In this document: in pieces, positions 7,144-13,768 of the stretch | How the letters are laid out: each line of letters begins with the position of its first letter | Numbering within the stretch: position 1 is the stretch's first letter | Assembly: GCA_934589665.1 (NCBI GenBank) | Contig: CAKTOJ010000017.1 | Coordinates: 1-22,338, forward strand | Direction of reading: 5' to 3' | Source of the DNA: an uncultured Oscillospiraceae bacterium | Lineage (GTDB): Bacteria; Bacillota; Clostridia; Oscillospirales; Oscillospiraceae | DNA: 22,338 nucleotides | Position numbers and translations under genes: made by a program | Notes under the pieces: generated by a model | What the model was told of the DNA's origin: nothing | What the model saw: the letters and a program-made list of their open reading frames with translations, nothing else | Database searches by the model: none

Positions 7144-7995
7144 TTACACCAAATACAGCAGCGCCGCAGTCACGGCGGCAAAAGCAGCAATCAGCACCAA
7201 CAGCACCTTATCCTGAAAAATGACCTCGACCGGATCACCGTCCGAATCGCCCTCGACCGTCAGCGAATACTTCAGACACAGACAGATCACGATCGGCACC
7301 GTCCAGATCAGGTGCGTACCGGCATTCGCAGCGTCGGCGCTCCAGAGAGAATAAAACACGATCGCCAGCGTCAGGCAGATGTTCATGTTTTTATCCAGAA
7401 AAGCGTTGTTGTAATAACGCAGCACCTTGCGCGATGTATCGCTCTGGCGGCGCAGCTCACCGCGCCGCTTGCCGAGCGCAAGATAGAATGAGACCGACAC
7501 CACCGTGAGATACAGCCAGCTGGAGATTCCGATTCCCGTGACCGCCGCGCCAAAGAGCACGCGAAGCAAAAAGCCGGAAACAAGCAGCGCAATGTCAAGG
7601 ATCGGCACATTTTTCAGCCCGAAGCTGTAGCCAAGGTTGACGATCAGATAAACCGCCATGCAGCCCCAGCCTCCCGCCGGAAAGCGCGTGAGCACGCCGA
7701 TGGCCGCGATCACAGCGGCAAGCGCTGCGGCGATCATAAGCGCCGCATGCACGCTGACCGCGCCGCTTGCGATCGGGCGGCGGCACTTGGTCAGATGCTG
7801 CCGGTCAGACTCTACATCACGGACGTCGTTGATGATATAAATGAGCGAGGAGAGCAGGCAGAACGCCGCAAAACCCGCGGCAGACGCACCGAGCAGCGCA
7901 CGCTCAAAAAAGCGTCCGCTGAAAAAAAGCGGCAGCAGAACAAGAACATTTTTCAAATAGTGCTTGGGACGCAGCAGACGGATATAATCCTTCAT
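7144..7995 (-). CDS. UbiA-superfamily polyprenyl-phosphate phosphoribosyltransferase (DPPR synthase-like)
   Basis: This 283-residue membrane protein has about eight or nine helices. The UbiA prenyl-diphosphate motif NDVRDVESD is at residues 56-64, followed by KCRRPIASG (70-78). A second conserved block, LGKRRGELRR and then RKVLRYYN, matches the pattern of decaprenyl-phosphate 5-phosphoribosyltransferases rather than quinone or haem prenyltransferases, as does the RLLRPKHYLKN N-terminus. DPPR synthases (Rv3806c in Mycobacterium) transfer 5-phosphoribose from PRPP to polyprenyl phosphate at the cytoplasmic face. It starts 4 bp after the upstream gene with AGGTG as ribosome binding site and is followed at 3 bp by the ArnE-like gene. 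No 2-epimerase (DprE1/DprE2) or phosphatase is in the window, so whether the final sugar is ribose or arabinose is open. Confidence 0.8.
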   Translation of the reverse strand: MKDYIRLLRPKHYLKNVLVLLPLFFSGRFFERALLGASAAGFAAFCLLSSLIYIINDVRDVESDRQHLTKCRRPIASGAVSVHAALMIAAALAAVIAAIGVLTRFPAGGWGCMAVYLIVNLGYSFGLKNVPILDIALLVSGFLLRVLFGAAVTGIGISSWLYLTVVSVSFYLALGKRRGELRRQSDTSRKVLRYYNNAFLDKNMNICLTLAIVFYSLWSADAANAGTHLIWTVPIVICLCLKYSLTVEGDSDGDPVEVIFQDKVLLVLIAAFAAVTAALLYLV

Positions 7996-7999
7996 GGCT

Positions 8000-9208
8000 T
8001 CACCTCATCAAAAATGCGATCAAAACCCGATAACCGGGGACATTGAGCAGCAGCTCCGCGGCCAGCAGCACAGCAAGGGCCGCCGTTGCCGTCCGCCGCA
8101 CCGCCGGTTTTCCCTCCGGCCGCAGTGCCAGCGCAGCAATCAGCAGCTGTGCCGGCAGGTGGTGCAGACAATAGAGGAAGCCTTCCTTGAGCCCATACTG
8201 GATCGCGCCGTGGAGCAGAATATTCGCTGTCAGCACACCAAGCGGCGCCCACAAAAGCGGACAGCGCCGGTTTTTGACAGCGGAAAAGACCAGCAATGCC
8301 AGCCAGAGCAGCCCCGCCATTACAACGGGTACGCCCGCCGAGGGCAGGAAGCTCAGCGCATCGCCGGGAAAGTCGCCGAACGGCGATGCTTCAGCCATGT
8401 CCAGCAGGAAAAAGGGCGCGCAGAAGAGCATGAAAAACGTCCGCACTGCCGCTTCTGCAAGGCCGAAATGGTCGCTGTAGCTCTGTGCACTGCCGAGCGC
8501 GCCGGAGATGAGCGTGGTGAAAAACACCGTGCGGACCGGCAGCAGAGCAACGCTCAGGCAGAACAGTCCGCCCGCCGAAGCAAGCACCAGCACCCGGCGG
8601 CGCAGCGTGCCGCCGGAAAAGAACACAATGATCGCCCACAGCGCCGCATTGGTGATGGTCACGCCGGCAGCCAGCACGCCAAGCAGCACAGTGGGAACGG
8701 TTTTTCCCTCTCCCGCGTACCAATACGAAGCCGTCAGCACAAGCGCGGAGAGAATATAGCTCTCCGCCGCAAAGGTGTAGAAAAGCGTGGAAAACGCAAG
8801 CGCATACACTGCGCACACCAGCAGCGCACGCCATGTCTCAAGACGATAGCGCCGCTCCAGAATCCGGCCGAGAAAGCACGTAGAGAGCAGCGCCGCGCCC
8901 ATCTGTATGAGCACGATGAGCTGGTAATGCCGCCGCAGGCTGACTGCGCCGAGCAAAAGCGTTTCCGCTCTGGTGAACAGGCAGCCAAATACGATCAGCA
9001 GAGGGTGCTTGATGATGCGCGGCGAGGTATCCATCTCGGTCGAGAAAAACTTTGTCACATAGTAAAGGTCGTCCGCCGAAAACAGCCGGTCATTGTGCCC
9101 GCCCGTATCAAAAAGCGTCGTTGTGCGCAGGAAGAAAAAGATCCCAGCATAAAGCGCCGCAAGGCCAAGGAAGAACAGCCAGCGGGCTCTGTCGTTCCGT
9201 TGCGTCAT
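8000..9208 (-). CDS. Polytopic membrane protein, GT-C-like glycosyltransferase candidate
   Basis: This 402-residue protein has about ten membrane helices. After the first helix an extracytoplasmic loop carries FSADDLYYVTKFF and then RIIKHPLLIVFG, resembling the acidic first loop of GT-C glycosyltransferases that use polyprenyl-phosphate sugars. Further on, FAAESYILSALVL and a TITNAALW helix fit the same fold. The family looks like the DUF6080-type membrane proteins, but I am not certain. The start at 9208 has GGGGAGG upstream and overlaps the preceding gene's stop by 4 bp (ATGA). Its place between another GT-C-like protein and the UbiA-like enzyme supports a role in transferring a lipid-linked sugar outside the membrane. 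The acceptor is unknown. Confidence 0.65.
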   Translation of the reverse strand: MTQRNDRARWLFFLGLAALYAGIFFFLRTTTLFDTGGHNDRLFSADDLYYVTKFFSTEMDTSPRIIKHPLLIVFGCLFTRAETLLLGAVSLRRHYQLIVLIQMGAALLSTCFLGRILERRYRLETWRALLVCAVYALAFSTLFYTFAAESYILSALVLTASYWYAGEGKTVPTVLLGVLAAGVTITNAALWAIIVFFSGGTLRRRVLVLASAGGLFCLSVALLPVRTVFFTTLISGALGSAQSYSDHFGLAEAAVRTFFMLFCAPFFLLDMAEASPFGDFPGDALSFLPSAGVPVVMAGLLWLALLVFSAVKNRRCPLLWAPLGVLTANILLHGAIQYGLKEGFLYCLHHLPAQLLIAALALRPEGKPAVRRTATAALAVLLAAELLLNVPGYRVLIAFLMR

Positions 9209-10647
9209 CCCCGTGCCTCCCCGGACGGCGCAAACTCGATCGTCAGATCGCCGGGCACTTCATAAAAATAGGCATACTGCATCTTCGGCGTATCCGGCTC
9301 CCACAGCCAGCGATGGTCGCTGTAAGCCGGCACCGTGACCGTTCGCGCACCGCGCACCATGGCCTCCTCTATCGTCTCACGCTGCACGGCGTCCGTCCGA
9401 TGGAGGGGAAGATAAATCGAGGCGTAAAAGGCAAGTACGCCGACACATACGAGCGCGCAGGTGGCGCGGCTCCATGAAGCAGAGAGCGCATCCTCACGCA
9501 GAAGGCTCAGCGCCGCCGCCAGCAGGAAAACATACGATGCGTACAGACAGCGCGGGCCGATGGGCGAAACGAACAGCAGCGGAAAGGCCGCGCACAGCGC
9601 GGCAAGCAGAAAGTAGAGCGGTCTGATCCATGCTCCCTCCGTCCAGCGCACGGCCGCTGCCGCCGCCAGCACAAACCAAACAAGGCAGAGTCCGGTCGTT
9701 CCATTGACCGTCCATGCGCCGAAAAAGAGCGCAGCACAGCAGCCGAGCAGCAACCCCATCAGCGTAAGGTCAGCCGCGCCAAAGCGCCGCACGCGGAAAA
9801 GCCGCGTGCCGAGCAGCAGCGTGATCGAACCATAAAGCAGCGGGCAGTCGGCCAGAAGATAGCGGAACACTGTCTCCTGATTTTTCCGCGCCGATTCAAG
9901 CAGTTCCGCCAGACCGCCCACAGCGCTGACCTGATATCCCTCGCCGCGCAGCAGGATGTCAAGATACGAGGGAGAGGCGAGCAGCAGCGCTGCACCAAGC
10001 AGCGCGCCGATCAAATACCACACCAGCGGCGCGGAAAGCCTGCGGCGGCGCACAAGCTGCCAGAGGTTTACAACGCCGGCAGAGCAAAGCACATAAAACG
10101 TGACATTCTCAATGAAGAGCTGCGCGGCAAAGCCGGTGAAAAAAAGTGCGGCACAGCGCAGACCTCCGCCGCGTACATTCCGATCCGCAGAAAGCTCCGG
10201 CATCAGCGCCAGCGCGCCGAGCGAGAGCGCGACCGGCGGCACATAATTAAAATATCCCGCCGCCCATGGGTAGATCTCGCGGAATATTCCGCGCGGCAGC
10301 GCGAGCACCAGCGCCGCGCACAGCGCAAGTCCCGCCGCACAGCGGTGGTTCGTCACGCGTGCGAGCAGGGCAGCCAGCACCAGCGTGATCGCCGTGCGGA
10401 GCAGATCGCGCAGCAGCGGGCGGCTGCCTGCGCTGTAGGCAAGCACGTTGCCGAGAATACGGCCGTTTGTCGTGCTCCACTTCTGCGCAACGGCGCGCAC
10501 CAGATCGCCGACACTATGCAGCGATGCACCCAGCCCCTCGCGGAACCAGTCGTCACCGGTGAGCGGAAAGATGCGGAAAAGCGCGAAAAGCGCCGCGGCC
10601 AGCGCCGCAGCGGTCAGCCAATAAAGCCTCTCGGATCGTTTCTGCAT
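9205..10647 (-). CDS. DUF6056-like polytopic membrane protein, GT-C-like glycosyltransferase candidate
   Basis: This 480-residue protein has about eleven or twelve membrane helices and a C-terminal soluble tail of about 70 residues. The first periplasmic loop contains FPLTGDDWFREGL and, further on, STTNGRILGNVLAY, the paired acidic and NGR motifs I associate with DUF6056/GT-C proteins. IYPWAAGYFNYVPP is a further conserved segment. The start at 10647 is chosen because GGAGGGAGGG lies 7 nt upstream; an in-frame ATG at 10668 lies before that site and has no ribosome binding site. It is the first gene of the five-gene operon, with a sigma-A promoter upstream. The likely role is use of a polyprenyl-phosphate-linked sugar at the outer face (inference). 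Confidence 0.65.
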   Translation of the reverse strand: MQKRSERLYWLTAAALAAALFALFRIFPLTGDDWFREGLGASLHSVGDLVRAVAQKWSTTNGRILGNVLAYSAGSRPLLRDLLRTAITLVLAALLARVTNHRCAAGLALCAALVLALPRGIFREIYPWAAGYFNYVPPVALSLGALALMPELSADRNVRGGGLRCAALFFTGFAAQLFIENVTFYVLCSAGVVNLWQLVRRRRLSAPLVWYLIGALLGAALLLASPSYLDILLRGEGYQVSAVGGLAELLESARKNQETVFRYLLADCPLLYGSITLLLGTRLFRVRRFGAADLTLMGLLLGCCAALFFGAWTVNGTTGLCLVWFVLAAAAAVRWTEGAWIRPLYFLLAALCAAFPLLFVSPIGPRCLYASYVFLLAAALSLLREDALSASWSRATCALVCVGVLAFYASIYLPLHRTDAVQRETIEEAMVRGARTVTVPAYSDHRWLWEPDTPKMQYAYFYEVPGDLTIEFAPSGEARG

Positions 10648-10679
10648 GCGTCCACCCTCCCTCCGCATTTTCGCCGTTT

Positions 10680-10708
10680 ATTCTACCATAGACTCATCCC
10701 CATTGCAA
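10680..10708 (-). promoter_or_regulatory. Probable sigma-A promoter of the UbiA/GT-C operon
   Basis: On the minus strand, -35 TTGCAA (10708-10703), 17-bp spacer and -10 TAGAAT (10685-10680) lie about 33 bp upstream of the operon's first start codon. It is divergent from the spoIIID promoter. Confidence 0.6.
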
Positions 10709-10723
10709 GCCGCTCCGCCGTGC

Positions 10724-10752
10724 GCATATTCCCACACCGGCACGCATAGATT
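10724..10752 (+). promoter_or_regulatory. Sigma-E-type promoter of spoIIID
   Basis: GCATATT (10724-10730), a 14-bp spacer and CATAGATT (10745-10752) closely fit the mother-cell sigma-E pattern (about KMATATW-14-CATACANT), with one mismatch in the -10. It sits about 34 bp before the spoIIID start. In Bacillus, spoIIID is known to be transcribed by sigma-E. Confidence 0.7.
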
Positions 10753-10786
10753 AAAGCAACTCGAACCAGAATGGAGATTTGCGTGC

Positions 10787-11035
10787 ATGAAGGGTAATAT
10801 CGAAGAGCGAGCCTGCGATCTGGCTGTTTACATCATTGAAAACCGCGCGACGGTACGCGCCGCAGCCAAGAAATTCGGCATCTCCAAATCCACGGTACAT
10901 AAGGATCTCCAGGACCGTCTTCCGCAGATCAATCCCACGTTGTATCATCAGGTCAAGGAGATTCTCGAGATCAACAAGGCCCAGCGGCACATACGCGGCG
11001 GCATCGCTACCAGAAAAAAATATAAGGGAATTTGA
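10787..11035 (+). CDS. spoIIID: Sporulation transcriptional regulator SpoIIID
   Basis: This 82-residue DNA-binding protein is close in length and sequence to Bacillus SpoIIID. The helix-turn-helix is clear (ATVRAAAKKFGISKSTVHKD, about residues 22-41), followed by the diagnostic RLPQINPTL, VKEILEINKAQRHIRGG and a basic tail ATRKKYKGI, which in SpoIIID contributes to minor-groove binding. SpoIIID activates and represses many mother-cell genes between sigma-E and sigma-K. The ATG at 10787 is chosen because the residue context MKGNIEERACDLA aligns with the family N-terminus and GGAG lies 10 nt upstream; the same frame extends further upstream but through the promoter. It shows that the organism belongs to an endospore-forming lineage. 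Confidence 0.95.
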   Translation: MKGNIEERACDLAVYIIENRATVRAAAKKFGISKSTVHKDLQDRLPQINPTLYHQVKEILEINKAQRHIRGGIATRKKYKGI

Positions 11036-11055
11036 AACTTTTTCTTCCCTCTTTC

Positions 11056-11080
11056 CGTCCAAACACACAGGGTTTGGACG
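11056..11080. repeat. Perfect 9-bp inverted repeat downstream of spoIIID
   Basis: CGTCCAAAC (11056-11064) and GTTTGGACG (11072-11080) flank a 7-nt spacer. There is no U-tract on either side, so it is not a standard terminator. It could be a regulatory palindrome or an mRNA 3' structure. Confidence 0.5.
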
Positions 11081-11087
11081 AAATTCT

Positions 11088-11136
11088 GCGCAGCCGGCCG
11101 ATCTTTCTCTCCCGCCTGCTGCGCGATCTCTTTTTC
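11088..11136 (+). terminator. Possible weak terminator of spoIIID
   Basis: GCGCAGC (11088-11094) can pair with GCTGCGC (11118-11124) across a 23-nt loop, followed after a few bases by CTCTTTTTCCC. The loop is long, so confidence is low. Confidence 0.3.
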
Positions 11137-11140
11137 CCTC

Positions 11141-11169
11141 TTGTAGTTTGTTGACATAATGTGTATAAT
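11141..11169 (+). promoter_or_regulatory. Probable sigma-A promoter of the LCP/SLH operon
   Basis: -10 TATAAT (11164-11169), preceded by TGTG, with -35 TTGTAG (11141-11146) at 17 bp. The -35 is weak, but the -10 is perfect with an upstream TG-rich element. Leader about 48 nt. Confidence 0.55.
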
Positions 11170-11223
11170 AGCTCTGCGACTGATTTCGACACACCATTCA
11201 CACGGAAAGGATCGAGCCCCCGC

Positions 11224-12237
11224 ATGAGAAAAAAGAATTCCGCCAAGCACCCTGAGCGCCTTGCGGTCACGCTGCTGTCTCTGCTTTTTCTGACGACGGC
11301 TGTTTTTGCAACGATCAAATATGTCTTTCGCGCACCGGAGCTCACACCGGACAAGCCGGACTCGCAGATAGACGATGTAACGCCTTCCGATGAGGACGGG
11401 ACGCAGGATACCGATGTGATTCCCAACGGCCGCGAGCGCAAGGAATACTGCTATAACATTCTCGTCTCCGGCCTTGACGACGACAACGGCGGCAGCGACA
11501 CGAACATACTTGTTCACTTTGACGCCAAAAATAAGAAGATCGCCCTCGTCAGCCTGCCGCGCGACACGCTGCTGCACAACGAATACAAAAATAATAAGCT
11601 CAATTTCGCCTATGCCAAGGGCGGAACGGAGCTGCTGATGAGCGAAATCGAAAATCTGCTCGGCGTGCCGGTGGATTTTTACGTCACGGTCAATCTCAAG
11701 GGCTTCATTGCGCTCGTCGACCAGATCGGCGGCGTGGATTTCGACATTCCCTGTGACATGGACTACGACGACCCCTATCAGGATCTGCACATCCATTTTC
11801 AAAAGGGGCCGCGCCATCTCAACGGTCAGGAGGCCATGGAGGTTGTCCGTTTCCGCCACAACAACGATAACACCGGCTACGGCGGGCGGCAGGATCTTGG
11901 CCGCATCGACACGCAGCAGGCCTTCCTGAAGGCCGTTGCCAAGCAGCTGCTTCAGGTCGGCAACGTGAAAAACATTCCCGGACTGGTCGATATTTTCTGC
12001 ACCTATGTCAAAACCAATCTCACAACCGGCAATCTGGTCTGGCTCGGCACAGAAGCGCTGAACATCGGTCTTTCCAATCTCAGCTTTCACACGCTTCCCG
12101 GCGACGGAACCGGTTATTACAACAAGCAGTCTGTCTACGTTCTCGACCCCGCCGCCACGCTCACCCTTGTCAACGAAAGCCTCAACCCCTACATGCAGGA
12201 TCTCACCACAGATGATTTGGACATTCTTGTCCCGTAA
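11224..12237 (+). CDS. LCP (LytR-CpsA-Psr) family glycopolymer transferase
   Basis: This 337-residue protein has a short basic cytosolic N-terminus, one membrane anchor (about residues 15-38) and a large extracytoplasmic LCP domain. Conserved LCP motifs are visible: YNILVSGLD, GSDTNILV, ALVSLPRDT, KLNFAYAKGG, LVDQIGGVDFDIP, LNGQEAMEVVRFRH and GRIDTQQAFL, including the arginines and aspartates that bind the lipid pyrophosphate and Mg2+. LCP enzymes move polyprenyl-pyrophosphate-linked wall glycopolymers onto peptidoglycan. The start at 11224 (MRKKNSAK) is chosen over an earlier in-frame ATG at 11161, which lies inside the promoter. Its neighbour 14 bp downstream is an SLH protein, which would bind a secondary wall polymer of the kind LCP enzymes attach. 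Confidence 0.9.
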   Translation: MRKKNSAKHPERLAVTLLSLLFLTTAVFATIKYVFRAPELTPDKPDSQIDDVTPSDEDGTQDTDVIPNGRERKEYCYNILVSGLDDDNGGSDTNILVHFDAKNKKIALVSLPRDTLLHNEYKNNKLNFAYAKGGTELLMSEIENLLGVPVDFYVTVNLKGFIALVDQIGGVDFDIPCDMDYDDPYQDLHIHFQKGPRHLNGQEAMEVVRFRHNNDNTGYGGRQDLGRIDTQQAFLKAVAKQLLQVGNVKNIPGLVDIFCTYVKTNLTTGNLVWLGTEALNIGLSNLSFHTLPGDGTGYYNKQSVYVLDPAATLTLVNESLNPYMQDLTTDDLDILVP

Positions 12238-12251
12238 AAAAGGAGTCCGCC

Positions 12252-13685
12252 ATGAAAAAACGTGTCTCTCTTCTTGCCCTCGCCCTCTCTCTGCTCCTGT
12301 GCACCGCCGTACAGGCACAAAGCACGGAAGCGTCCCCATTTGTCCGCTCCCGCAGCTACGAAGCGCAGTTTTCCGACGTTGCGGCAGGCCAATGGTATCA
12401 CGATGCGGTCGCCGCGCTGTATGAATACGGCCTGACCAATGGCATCGGCAGCGGCAAATATGCCCCCGGCGAGAGCATCTCCGTCGCGGAGCTCGTGACC
12501 TTCTCCGCCCGTGTCCACGCACTCTATGCCGGCGAGAGCATTGATGCCGCCGGCGCCGAGCCGTGGTATCAGCCCTATGTTGATTACCTCAAGGCCAACG
12601 GCCTGCTGGACGCCGGACTGGACGGACATTTTACCGAGACGGCCACCCGTGCGCAGATGGCCGGCATTTTTGCCGACACACTGCCGGAGAGCTGGTACGA
12701 CAACCGCAATGCCGATATCGTGACGCGCGGCTACGCCGAGCATCAGTTCATCAAGGACGTGACGGACTATACGCCCTATCAGCAGGACATTCTCTGGCTG
12801 TATAAGCAGGGTATTGCCGGCGGCGTGAACGCCTCCGGTGCGTTCCATCCCGGCGAGGCCGTGACGCGCAGCGAGATCGCTGCGCTGCTCACGCGCATGA
12901 TCGATCCGTCGCTGCGGCTGACGCTGGATTGGAAGATTCTCTCCTACCGCAGTGCGGCCGGCACGACCTTTGCCGATCTGGTCACTGCACCGGATGCCGT
13001 TGTCAGCGATCCGGCCAGCACGGACACCGCCGCCATCGACGCGCTGGTGCGCAAAATGCTGCGCTCCGACTCCCCAACCATCATGCTGGAGTATGCCAAC
13101 GGGCTGACGGCGGACGACACAGCAAAGCTTGCCCGCGCCTTCACGGTCAGCGTCAAGCGCTATTGCGAGCAGATGTACAACTCCGCGACCTGCCGCGCCT
13201 ACGCTTCGGGCCGCGCCTATCTGACCTTCTCCTCCACTGCCTGCGACAGCGCGCAGCTTGCCGCCTACCGGCAGGAGACCATTGAGCGCGCTGCCGCGAT
13301 CCACGATGAGCTGTGGGAGAGCGGCTATCTGACCGCTGACATGACCCAGTATGAGCTGGCGAAGGCCTACTATATCTGGCTGTGCGACAACTGCATCTAT
13401 GACGACGGCGCAGTCGGCAACGACTCCATCAGCCATCTGGCCTACGGCGCGCTGGTCAAGGGCGTTGCCGTATGCGACGGCTATACCGGCGCATATAATT
13501 TGCTTCTTGGTCTGGAGGGTATTTCCTGCACCTCCCTGTTCAACGACACGCACATCTGGACGGTCGCTGAACTGGACGGCACGAGCTACCACATCGACAC
13601 AACATGGGGTGACCAGAACGGAAAAACGGACATGAGCTTTTTCGGCATGACGGAGGCACAGTCCCGCACCAAGCACAGCTGGTAA
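12252..13685 (+). CDS. Secreted SLH-domain protein with transglutaminase-like domain
   Basis: This 477-residue protein begins with a signal peptide (KKR, then LLALALSLLLC, likely cut near AQA at about 23). Three SLH-like repeats follow: about 38-95 (FSDVAAGQWYHDAVAALYEY), 98-145 and 175-225 (DILWLYKQGIAGGVNASGAF, then VTRSEIAALLTRM). A linker leads to a C-terminal transglutaminase-like domain with a readable catalytic triad: Cys408 in AVCDGYTGAYNLLL, His434 in NDTHIWTVAELDG and Asp449 in YHIDTTWGD. Such domains act as cysteine peptidases or transamidases in wall remodelling. AAAGGAG precedes the ATG, and the gene lies 14 bp after the LCP gene. The SLH repeats would hold it on the cell wall polymer. 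The substrate is unknown. Confidence 0.88.
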   Translation: MKKRVSLLALALSLLLCTAVQAQSTEASPFVRSRSYEAQFSDVAAGQWYHDAVAALYEYGLTNGIGSGKYAPGESISVAELVTFSARVHALYAGESIDAAGAEPWYQPYVDYLKANGLLDAGLDGHFTETATRAQMAGIFADTLPESWYDNRNADIVTRGYAEHQFIKDVTDYTPYQQDILWLYKQGIAGGVNASGAFHPGEAVTRSEIAALLTRMIDPSLRLTLDWKILSYRSAAGTTFADLVTAPDAVVSDPASTDTAAIDALVRKMLRSDSPTIMLEYANGLTADDTAKLARAFTVSVKRYCEQMYNSATCRAYASGRAYLTFSSTACDSAQLAAYRQETIERAAAIHDELWESGYLTADMTQYELAKAYYIWLCDNCIYDDGAVGNDSISHLAYGALVKGVAVCDGYTGAYNLLLGLEGISCTSLFNDTHIWTVAELDGTSYHIDTTWGDQNGKTDMSFFGMTEAQSRTKHSW

Positions 13686-13704
13686 ATACGCAGAAGAGAA
13701 TCAT

Positions 13705-13738
13705 AAACGGAGACGCTGAAAACAGCGTCTCCGTTTTT
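13705..13738. terminator. Intrinsic terminator after the SLH gene
   Basis: A perfect 12-bp stem (13707-13718 with 13723-13734) with an AAAA loop is followed by TTTTCT on the plus strand. It may also work weakly for the convergent kinase gene, which has no other visible terminator. Confidence 0.85.
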
Positions 13739-13768
13739 CTTTTCTGCAGTTCTTTCCGTGCGGCACAC

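Noticed and set aside
7994..9265. 423-codon plus-strand frame opposite the GT-C-like gene
   Set aside because: Arg/Gln/Lys-rich shadow of a hydrophobic protein; the minus-strand gene has a ribosome binding site and overlaps its neighbours as expected in an operon.
11151..11169. TTGACA next to TATAAT before the LCP gene as a strong promoter
   Set aside because: Only 7 bp separate the two boxes, too close; the TTGTAG at 17 bp spacing was used instead.
10948..13676. Long minus-strand frames opposite the LCP and SLH genes
   Set aside because: No domains; the plus strand has clear signal peptides, motifs and ribosome binding sites.
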